From contig CM072511.1 in assembly GCA_036898135.1 (NCBI GenBank), positions 163,515,564-163,579,563 on the forward strand: a stretch of 64,000 bases of DNA, given 5' to 3'. This document shows positions 13,201 to 25,200 of the stretch, piece after piece (the first letter of the stretch is position 1; every line of letters starts with the position of its first letter). Origin of the DNA: Oncomelania hupensis. Lineage: Eukaryota; Mollusca; Gastropoda; Littorinimorpha; Pomatiopsidae. The notes beneath the pieces are model-generated. The model was given only the letters and a program-made list of their open reading frames with translations, did not search any database and had not been told where the DNA came from. Made by a program: the position numbers and the translations under genes.

Positions 13201-16200
13201 ATGCTTTGCAGGACTTGGACGACTCTGACCTGCCAGCCAGCAAACTACGCAAAGTTCACGAATCTCACACACCACTCACTCTCAACCTAGAGGGATTCAA
13301 CATCGGTGAGTATTTCAATATTGGTGAGTAATGGTCACTTCTTTTTTTTTTTTTTATATGCTTTCTAAATCTTTGCCCTTGATTCAGGGTCCACTGTTTA
13401 TTTACCCCAAACTGATTATTTTAAATCAACCCAAAACAAGATTGCAAGCCACTCAAATGTATTTAAGGCACTCACACACATAGGTTAAAAAAAAAGAAAA
13501 AAATGAGCATTTTCCGAAGTGTACATTTTGTTGGCAGTGTAGCGTGTCGATTCCTAACAAAGCAAACGGAAAACGTGAAATGATAGGCCGCTATCTGAAC
13601 TCATTATCCTCATCGGCTTAAGCCAAATTTTGTAGATACAGCGCAATATGCATTTAGGATATGGTGAAGCACAATGACCTTGACCTTTGAGAAAGTACAA
13701 ATGAGAATTATCGAACATGCTTAGCAATAATGAAAGTACCCTTACAGAAAAATGGATCAGTTCTTGAGATAAGGCGCAAAGTGTGTTTTGAACAAAAATT
13801 CAAAGCGACGAACTGACCGATAACTGGGCTGCTAGCCAAGGATGGCCCATGATTTGAAGCACCTGTATACCTAAACTCGACCACATGGCTTCAAATATTT
13901 TTGTGCAAAACGTGTTTAGCCACAAAATGACTGCAGTGACCTTGACCTTTGTGGTAGAGCAAATAGGAAGGCACACAATTGATTTTATTGATTCTGTGTC
14001 ACTGTAGACAATAGATATAAGCTGCTGTGTCAGTGGGTGAGTGTGGGTATATTTCCAGAGAGAGTGAGGAGATTTTTGCTGGTAGAAACTATTATCTGTG
14101 ATATTTGTTTTATAGTTTATATTTTATAGTTTACTTATGCATTTAACAGCACATTTACTTATTGATTTGGAGTATTCTCCGTGTGTACGTAAGGTCATTT
14201 TTAATTTTTATTCTTATTCTTACTGGTTATTTCTGCGCCAACGCTGCCTTTGTAATTGTAATTGCCCAGCTTGAGAGGAATGAAGTTGTGTGGCATTGTG
14301 TTGTGCTGTATTGTGTTGTGTTGTATTGTGTTGTATTGTATGGTATTGTATTGTAGTGTTGGGATGTACATTTTGTACTGTAGCTTTCTGCGGAGAAACT
14401 ATTATCTGTGATATATCGGGGCAGTTTACTTTTTATGACATTCACCTCTAGTTTATTGTATGTATTTAACCGTATGTTTTGTTATTTATTTGTTTTATTT
14501 ATTATTAAATAATAATCATTTTATTGATTGGACTACTTCTCATGTGTATGTAATAATATTTTTAATTCTTGTGTATTCTGCGAGTTGCGCTGGTGCTGCC
14601 ATTGTAATTGCTCAGTTTGAGATGAATAAAGTTGTATTGTATTGTATTGTACACAAGGCAGACCACTAACCTAGGTAATGTTGCAACGAACTTTGGTCAA
14701 AATCCATTGAGCGGTTGTTGAGATATGACTTCCAACAGACGGACTGACAGACCAGCCTACACTTCACTCGTTTTGATTCCTGACCATATCAAAGTATTTT
14801 CAGATTCAATCTGGAAATACAAAAAGTGATGTTCGGCAATGTTCAAACCACAAATAAAATTAAATCCTTCCCCGCTGCTATTTTGGAGATGTGGTTGACA
14901 GGGAATCTTGTCCCAGATTTTCAGTTCATTGTGTTATTTTTTTTCCACACTTAATTTGATTTTGATTTTTTGACACTTTATTGTCTTTGTTAAGGGGAAA
15001 TTCTGAGCCGCCTCCCCTAGGGAAGACATAGTCGCAAGCTGTGGCACGCCCAAACCCAAACAACCTAATAGATTTTATTTTTTTTTAAACATTTTGCTGG
15101 GGGAGCAAACCGGAGTCCCCGGAGAAAACCCCCGAGACATTGCCCGAGTTGAAAGTAAATAATTTTGTGAGAAACATAACGCCCAGATGTTGGATCGACC
15201 CCACACTTGCAGGAGCCATTGGTTTCTTGCTTGTGGCCAAGTCAAGTTAGTCCTGCCTTAGACCACTGGGCTACGACGCTGGCCCTTTGTTGGCAGACCA
15301 ACGTGTCTGTGAACGCACACAATAAAAACACCAACAGCAAACACTCAACTTCTGGTTTTTTTATAAATGAAAATGTATTTGTCTTTTTTCTTCAGTCATG
15401 CGTTTCAACTGATTTTGTAATAAAAAAAACAAACGGTGTCCCTATGGGCAGTTTATAACACAAACTAACAACATTACTGTATCTGTGCAACAGTTTGTCA
15501 GACACCATACATTTTTTGTGTGTGCTTTTAGATTGGATATGGTTCTACATCATGTTGGTCTTTGTTTTTTTAAATAAGGATGTAGTTTCGTACTTTGTAT
15601 GGTATATACTTTGTTAATATGTGTGGTTTTAAACTTGTGATTGTGCCCCTGTTGTTATTCCTTTTGAGGTGATAAAAATATGTTATACTGTAGTCTCTTC
15701 TCCCACAGATGATTTTGCATCCAAAGAAGATGGAGAGACTACGCCCAGTTTCGACATCAAAGATCCAATGAACAAAGCTCTCAGTAAGTTAAAATATATA
15801 TAAATGTTTAAAGTAAACACCGGCTATAATTTCTGCTCCGGGGAGACAGTTTGGGTGGCCGGTATAACTAGTGGCAATTATATCCGAAACATCAGTTATA
15901 CCGGTCACCGAGAACAAAGTGGCTGGTATATCATGTTGTTGTATGTTGACTGCAACAGCTATTATATAAACATACAGGGTTGTTGTGTACAGCTAGTAAA
16001 TATATATGAGCATGTTTGTCGGATTTTGGGTGTGTTTGTGTATTGGTGCCTGAGGGTTGGATGCGTACGTGCATTCCTTTTATTTTTTAAAGTTAATAAT
16101 TGCTTTACATGCGTTTGTATATTTGTCCTATCCTATCCTATCCTATCCCATAACTCGGAGGTCGTAGGGGCACCACAGATGATCGTTTAACCAGCGTACT

Positions 16201-19200
16201 CCATCTTTCCCTGTCCTCAGCAACCCTGATGGTTTCGCTCAGTGTCAAACCAGTCCATTCTCGAATGTTGTCCTCCCACCTCTTTTTCGGTCTCCCTCTT
16301 CTTCTACCTCCTTGCACTGTGCCTTGCAGGATGGTCTTTGCAAGACCTGATGATCTGGTGACGTGGCCATACCATCGGAGTTTCTATTTTTTCACCACTG
16401 TGAGCAGGTCATCGTGTTGTCCAAAGGCTTGTGTGATGGTCTGTCAGACTTCGTCGTTGGTGACAAGATTAGACATTCTTCCTCCATTTCCTCTTTTAAA
16501 TCACAGTTAAAAACATACCTTTTTAGGGAATATTTCAATTAATCATTTACAAGAGAGTGTAAGCAGGTGTGCGTGCTTGTGTTTTTCATAGTTTAACTGT
16601 ATTTTGTACATATGTATATTATGTATCTTTTGTCCAGTTTTGTCTGTCTTGTCTCCCCATTCCCCCAACCCCTTGCGCGCCTTGATCCTTAGGCTAAGGC
16701 GCCTTACAAATGACGAACATTATTATTATTATTATGTGCTGGGTATAGGAAATGCCCAGAAGTCTTCTGTAGCACCTCATCTCCATGCTTTGTATTCTTC
16801 GTTGAAGATCTGCTGTGAGGGTCCATGTTTCGCAAGCATAAAGGAAGATAGAGATGACAAGGGAGCACAGCAGCCTTACCTAGGAATGTAGACTGATGGT
16901 TCTGTCTTTCCAAATTGGCTTCAACCTCGCGAGGGCAGCAGTTGTTTGTGCGATCCTGGAGAGGACTTCCTGTCGGGTACATATGTACCTGAAAAATGTC
17001 AACATCAAGCTTAATGTCTTTGTACAGTGCTGAAACATCCAATGGTCATGCTAGATTATGAATAAATAATGTTTGTGTGCACAATCTCATCCTGTCTGCA
17101 TGTCAGAAATATTTAGGGTTGCATGTTCAATTTCTTTTATACCCACACATTAGCCGTCTCACATTCCAAAGGAGCCCACACAATAAGGTGATTAGGCTTC
17201 CTTTCTGCCTATCTTCACAAAACACTACCACAGAAGACAAAATTACAGAGACAAGAAATATCTATCTCAATACATAGACAAGAAATATCAATCTCTCAAT
17301 ACATAGATCAAGAAAATTACTTACAATCTTTCAATTTACTACAGTTGTCTCTTGTTACAAACCACATAAACTCCGAGCTTCGCAAATCAACCACAATCCT
17401 ACTTAAAAAAAAATAACAAAGAATCTAAAATGAAAAAGGCTACAATACTCTAAATACTAATACTAATGCCAGTGCCTAATACTAACACAACAAATTATTA
17501 GTGTGCACGCACACAAAAAATAGGACCCAAAAGAACATTCAGTATTCACAATAAGTCCATCATCGTTTCCAAATTGTCGTTGCCCCTACCTGTATTAGGC
17601 GCTGGCATTAGTATTAGTATTATTCTGATGCGCTGCTTCCTAACTGGCAAAGGTTGAAAGTCAAACAAGAGTAAATGTACTCGCAGTCGAGCATCAGACA
17701 ACCCTGACTTCCACTGTTCTCCTTTCAAGTCAACGACCTACAAAAACAACCCTGTTGCTCTCGTCACCACTTTGCTTGCATGGCTGCCAATCCTGAACTC
17801 ACTGACTAGTCGCGCCTTCAGCCACAGACCTTCTTGATCCATGTCCTCAGTCTCTTTTGGACTGGAAACTCTGTAGAATATCATCCTTCCTACAGTCACT
17901 CTATTCCATCCCATGTGAAATCAATACACTAGAAAGACTTGATTTGACCACCACTGTCTTTACAAGTTTCACTGCCCCTCACACCTCTTTTTCGGTCTCC
18001 CTCTCCTTCTACCTCCTTGCACTGTGCCTTGCAGGATGGTCTTTGCAAGACTGGTAGCCTTGTCATCTATTATTATTATTAAACTTTGCCTTTCTGTTTT
18101 TTATATATATGTAGGTATATTTTTACATGTAAGGCATTAATTTACTTAATACTAGTAGAGTTACTTAGATGATTGATTGACTCATTGCTTTGGGGTACAT
18201 TTCAGTCAACTTGTTCAGCCTGATGAACTCCATCGCTCAGGACCCAGCACTCACGTCCCGCATGACGTTCATCGTCTCTTTCATCCAAGAAGCCATCAAG
18301 TGCGGCGGACAGTACACGCGATTCATACTGCAGTTTATGCCACCCAAAATGGTACGGAGCTTTTCTTGTTCCATTGTGGTACGGTAATGAAGGGCGGTTG
18401 CTAGCATCAGATCACTTCTGTCTAATGCAACCGTATTGTCACTGGATGTTACATTGGGATAATTTCCCTCTGTCACTCACAGCTGGTCTTTGACCAGCCA
18501 ATCAATATTGTTGTTGCAGAGGTGCCTACCGTACGCGCTGGCGCGTATTTTTACGAATTTTCAACATAAAATACGACAATACGAGCAATTCCTTGAAAAT
18601 ACGCATTTTCGTGGTGTAAAAAAAAAAAAAAAATTCACACTGATTTTATGTTTCGATCTGCTATTTTATTTACTTGCTGACCCTAGAGCGCATGCGCAAA
18701 AGTGAAATCTCGTGCGTGAGAGGTAGTGCGAGACTTTGTATCCGCCATTGTGCTAAACATGGTGTCGCGAAAGCGTTTACACGAGAGTGACGATGAGAGC
18801 GAGTCTGAAGAAAAGCGGGATAAGGTTGCAAGTAAGCAAAAAGCGCCACAACATTTCTTACGCGAATACCGTGAACGTTTTTGAGGAATAATCGAATCTT
18901 CAAAAGGAGTTCATTATGCTCACTGCAACAAAGAGTTCAGCATTGCTATGCATACGACATTCAGCGACACTTAGATTAGGTATTACGGACAAACATTTTA
19001 TTTTGGTTCAGGATGTTTTATTTTGTTTTTATTATATAGTACAAACCTTTAGAAGATTAAAAAAATTTAAATTGTAAAAATAGGTCAATATTAAGGCACT
19101 CATACAACTGTTCAAAGTAGGTAACCCTCACATAAAATAAAACGCGTTTTTCCCAAAAGTGGCTCAGCCTCAGGTGTCTAAAATTAATACAAAGTGGATA

Positions 19201-22200
19201 AAAAGGCACTGTATTTACACAACAAAATGCAGAACACTCTAGTATGCTCAGAAAACAAAAAGTGTTGCCAGTTTCAGCAGAATATACGAAAATAATGATG
19301 CATTTATATATATTCATAATTCATATTAATTAATTGTTGGACAATATGAAGATCTTTTGGGGGGTTATGTAGTAAAATACAACACAAAAAATAATACATT
19401 AGTGTGCATTTGTGACCATAACTTGTTGAGTTCTATATTATTTTGTTTCATGAGGATTAAAATGGTGAGCTGGAATTAGTATGAATTGATGTTTTGTGAA
19501 TGTGGCAGTTTTCATGACAATAATTCTTTGATCAAATGTTGCGAGTTGCGCGAAATCTGACATTACACAAAATACACATTTTTCATGCAGCCAGTACACA
19601 AATGGTCAGACTGGGGGTAGGCACCTCTGTTGTTGTTGTGTGTGTGTAATAGAGAATGAGACAGACAAAGAAAGAGAATATGCAAACAATTTTCATTCAC
19701 CACCCCGTCCTATTCCTCTGTTGCTAAGTAATTGTTTTCTGTTTCCGTTTTCTGTTTCCATTTTCTTGTTTTCTGTTAATGTTTTCTTGTTTTTTGTTTA
19801 CAGTTTCTCATTTTCTGTTTACATTTTCTTGTCCTTGCCACAAGTTCTTCCCCTCTTCATTGCATTTGTCATTAATTGTTTGTTTATCTTCATTGCATTG
19901 TATGCCAGAGGTGCCTACCCCCCAGTCTGACCATTTGTGTACTGGCTGCATGAAAAATGTGTATTTTGTGTAATGTCAGATTTCGCGCAACTCGCAACAT
20001 TTGATCAAAGAATTATTGTCATGAAAACTGCCACATTCACAAAACATCAATTCATACTAATTCCAGCTCACCATTTTAATCCTCATGAAACAAAATAATA
20101 TAGAACTCAACAAGTTATGGTCACAAATGCACACTAATGTATTATTTTTTGTGTTGTATTTTACTACATAACCCCCCAAAAGATCTTCATATTGTCCAAC
20201 AATTAATTAATATGAATTATGAATATATATAAATGCATCATTATTTTCGTATATTCTGCTGAAACTGGCAACACTTTTTGTTTTCTGAGCATACTAGAGT
20301 GTTCTGCATTTTGTTGTGTAAATACAGTGCCTTTTTATGCACTTTGACCTTTGTATTAATTTTAGATGCCTCAGCCACTTTTGGGAAAAACGCTGTTTTT
20401 ATGTGAGGGTTACCCACTTTGAACAGTTAAGTGAGTGCCTTAATAATGACCGATTTTAACAATTACTTTTTTTTAAATCTTCTAAAGCTTTGTACTATAT
20501 AATAAAAACAAAATAAAACATCCTGAACCAAAATAAAATGTTCGTCCGTAATACCTAATTTAAGTGTCGCTGAATGTCGTATGCAGACCAATGCTGAACT
20601 CTTTGTTGCAATGAGCATAATGAACTCCTTTCGAAAATTTGATTATTCCTCAAAAACGTTCATGGTATTCGCGTAAAAAATGTTGTTGCGCTTTTTGCTT
20701 ACATGCAATCTAACCCGCTTTTCTTCAGACTCGCTCTCATCGTCACTCTCGAGTAAACGCTTTCGCAACACCATGTTTAGCACAATGGCGGATACAAAGT
20801 CTCGCACTACCTCTCCTGCACGAGATTTTACTTTTGCGCATGCGCTCTAGGGTCAGCAAGTAAAGGAAATAGCAGATGGGAACATATATAAAATCAGTGC
20901 GAAATATTTTTTTTTTTTTTTTTTGGGTACACCACGAAAATGCGTATTTTTAAGGAATTGCTCGTATTGTCGTATTTTATGTTGAAAATTCGTAAAAAAT
21001 ACGCGCCAGCGCGTACGGTCGGCACCTCTGTACGACTGTTGCTGTCATTGTACTTTAAAGGGTTGTTTGTTTCTTTGTTATTGCCATCGTTACCACCAGC
21101 TTTTGCCTTTGTGCCAGTTATTGTATATTTATTGTACAACCCTAGAGCTGTCAATGTTAGGCATATGTACATATCGAATGTTCGCAAGAATAATAATAAT
21201 AATATTAATAATAATAATAATAATAATAATTGATACATTTCCACTAAAATGATTTAAAAGAACGGTATTTAAGAAAATAGGGATGTTAAACAATGTTTCT
21301 TGGCATGAGTACTATACGGTCAAACCGAATATATGTTAGTTTAAAGTCTCTTAACTAGACAGTGTGAACATTTTTTAATGGAGTTATTGGCACCCACTGA
21401 GCATGATTACTTTTTCACTCTCATGTATAATAATAACGGATTTTTATATAGCGGGTACTCCAGCCTATGACCAGACTCACCACGCTTTACATAGTCATTA
21501 CATATAAGTACATGCACTCGATAAAACATCGCTTTCGCTACAATACACCAAAAGACAGAACAGTAAGGGTACAAATTATTTACACTTATGTACACAAATT
21601 ACAATTTACAACTATGTACACAAATGACAGAAAAGACAAATAGAATAGCAAAATCATATTCACAGCTATTTATATGCCCGGTTAGGCCCAGGAGGAAAAA
21701 CAGTATAAATATGTACAGCCGTGTATACACTTACGGATCAGACAGAGACAAAGAGGAGAGAATGGCAGCGGGATACAGATCATTCTGAATAGTGAAGTTT
21801 GAAGAGGTGGGTTTTGAGGGCCTTTTTGAATGCTTGTGTTGATTGTATGTTGCGGATATGGGAGGGAAGGGTGTTCCACTGCTTAGGTGCGGAGTAAGCG
21901 AATGCACGTTGGCCGTATGTCTTAGTGCGGGTGACGGGAACCTTGAGTGTGCGAGTGTCGGCAGAAGATCTTAAAGTGCGTGAAGGGGAGTAGACAGACA
22001 GTAGATCAGCAAGGTAGGAGGGACAAGAATCTGTGAAGAAGTTGTGACAGAGAACAGAGAGTTTGTACTCTATGCGTGCTTGCACAGGAAGCCAGTGAAG
22101 GGAATGTAGTAGAGGTGTGATGTGATCGCGTTTCTTAGCTCGGAATACTAGTCTAGCTGCTGAGTTCTGAACCTTTTGTAGCTTGTCAATGATGTGTTTT

Positions 22201-25200
22201 GGGGAGCCAGCGAGGAGAGAGTTGCAATAGTCAAGACGAGAAAGGACGAGAGCGCAGACTAGGGTTTTGGTGGCAGTGAGCGTAAGATAGTGGCGAAAGG
22301 AGCTGATTTGGCGTATGGCCGTGTATGCAGAGCGACAGATGTTGGAGATGTGGTTGTTGAGGGACAGGTCATCGGAGAGAATGTAGCCGAGATTTCTTGC
22401 TGAGGATGAGAACTGAATGTTTGTTGTCCCTACCGTAAGCGATGTTGGGAGAGGCGGGAGTGAGGAGGAGGTGTTGTGCTTGTGACAGGGTTCGTACAGA
22501 GTCATGGAAGTCTGGAAAAGCTATGGAAAATAGAGAAAGTGATTTCCAGGGCTGGAAAAGCCATGGAAAAAATGTATTTGTCTAGATAGGTATGGAAAAG
22601 TCATGGAAAAAAACACACAAGGCAATCTTTCAGTTTGACAAGCATTTTTCTTCAAAAGAAACAAAAATGAAAATACCGTTTATTTGAGATGTTCTCCCGG
22701 CGATGTTGCGATTGAAACCGAAAGTAGCAAATAAATTTTTCTTTTAGCGCGGTTATTTCCCTTGCTTACTCTTGCGGGTTAAAGACACAATAAACCTACT
22801 GTTTTCTTTCTCATCCGGCCGATGCAGAACAGAAGTGTGTGCAGTACACAGACTTCTTATCAGAGTGTACTTCAGAGTTCTGCTGATAACTTTCAGTCTT
22901 TTGACAGGGATAAAGACAGATTAGACAGACTCTTCTTCTCTGCACTGGCCAAGCGAAAGGAGTTGAGTGGCCTTTGGAGTGTTGTGAGAGAAGTGCTGCT
23001 TCTTTCTCATGGCCAGGCCAGTGTGGAGAGGGGATTCTCTGTTAATAAAGAAGTAATGACTGACAACATGTCACAGAAAACCCTAACAGCACAGAGAATT
23101 ATAGCAGACCATTTGGCTAAGGCAGGTGGAGCCATTCAGGTGCCAATTACAAAAGCACTCCTCTTCAATGCAGCTAGTGCAAGATCCAGATATGAGTTTT
23201 ACCTTGAAGTAGAGAAGAAAAAGAGAAAAAAGAGACATTAGAAAAAAGAAAGATTAATTACACATACTGTACCATGACTCAACAAGTGCAATGTTTTGGC
23301 GTTGCTAGGTGATAGTGCCCTTTTAGCGGAAGCTGGCAAAATCAAATCAAACATAGAGTTGCTTCCCTTGCACCAAACCGTCCCGTGTCCCACGTGCTAC
23401 AATACGCGTCTAAGCGCTCACGGCAAAGGACAGCACACCTCATTCCTTTTTTGGCACTTGGTTAGAGTGGTTGTGCCTACTGTAGCTCTTTTTGCTGGCT
23501 TACTCCGTTCGCCCGGTAGTTCGTTGTCGCTACTGCCGGCGGAGTTGTAAGGTTTTCTTTCTGGTTTATTATCCTGTTATCCTGTTACCGCAGCGGTTCG
23601 TCGAGTTCCACCCCGTCGCTGCGTGTCTCTACTTCGTCGACCGTTCCCGCTAGTTGGGTCGGTTTACGGTCCTTTCTGTTGCTGTTAGCGCAGCGCCCGC
23701 TACGACCGGGGTTTTCTTCCGTCCCCTCTTCTCCCGTCTTACGACTGCTTTGCGTCTTTGGCTTCGCTGTTTGTCCACTCCTGCGCCCCCTTCTTCGTGG
23801 TCCTCTGCCTTTCAGGTCAGTATAGGCTGTGGTAGGGAGGTGGGGAGTGGTGGTAGTGAGGTGAGGGGTGGCTCCTTGGTCTTGCCAGAAGTGACCTTGG
23901 GGCCGTTTCTGGCCAAGGTTACGGCCAGAAACGTATAAGTGGTCGCCCTAATTTAGGACCACATCATATTTTCCAGCAGGGATGCTCCGGCACGGCCGGG
24001 CCAGCTACTTGCTGAAGCCGTTCCCTTCTGTTTCCTACGGGATTCAGACCGGGTCGGGACTTCTGGCTCATATAAGTGGTCGCCCTAGTTTAGGACCACA
24101 TTAATTTCCGGCGGGGACGCCCCGGCACGGCCGGATACGCTCCCTGCCGAAGCCTTCCCTTCTGTTTCCTGCGGGATTCAGTCCGGGTCGGGCCTTCGGG
24201 CTTATGTCAAGCTTGGGACATATTCAACACTGCACGCAGTGTTTCGTCCTGCGGCGACAGGGGGTGTGGCTTCCGGTTCGTCCGGTTTGTCCCTCACCCC
24301 CTCGGTCCAGCCCCCATTGCTCTCCACTTCCGCTTCCGGTCGTGGGGCGGGGGCTCTGGTTTCCGGTACGGGGGGTACGGTGCACCCGTCACCCTCTTTT
24401 CCGGTTTGGATTCTCCCTCTCATCCTCCTTTGTACTCCACTTCCGCTTGTGGTCGTGGGGTGGGGGCTCTGGTTTCCGGTACGGGGGGTACGGTACACCC
24501 GTCACCCTCTTCCGGTTTGGTTTCTCCCTCTCATCCTCCTTTGTACTCCACTTCCGCTTGCGGTCGTGGGGCGGGGGCTCTGGTTTCCGGTACGGGGGGT
24601 ACGGTCACCCGTCACCCTCTTCCTTTTCCGGTTTGGATTCTCCCTCTCGTCCTCCTTTGTACTCCACTTCCGCTTGCGGTCGTGGGGCGGGGGCTCCGGT
24701 TTCCGGATCGGGGGTACGGTTTGCCCGTGGCCCCCTTCCGTGTCTGGTTTGAGTCAAGCCTTCCCTGTTCACCCTTCGACCTCTGTCACTTCCGGTTTCG
24801 GTTGTGGGTCGGGGGTGCTGGTTTCCGGGGCTGTTGGTTCGGTTTTTTTCGTTACCTTCCTCCGGATTACATGCGAACGCCGCTTTGCCTTTGTGCGCGC
24901 CGCCTTCTGGTGGGGGTGGGGCACTCTTGGTTCCTCCTATCCTAGTTCCTGATTGCTCGGGTGCTGGAGCTTTATATCCGGCTCTTAACCCTGAGGCTCT
25001 TTTATAAAGGCGGTTCAACACGCTGCGGCTTTTTGTCCTCAGGTGATGGAGGAGGTTTCGGTACCCCTACCTCACCTCCATTCCTTCCTAGGCGGGACTC
25101 TTGCTTCTGCCGAGTCTGATGAGGCTTGCCTTGTATTCAGGGAGTCTCCTAGTGTTAAAGGTTTTGTGGATTGGGCCTTCTCTACGGCTAGAGGTCTTTA

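Noticed and set aside
24203..25021. Several long overlapping GC-rich frames as host genes
   Set aside because: All three plus frames and one minus frame are open across a 115-bp tandem repeat inside the DIRS element. No domain is recognisable.
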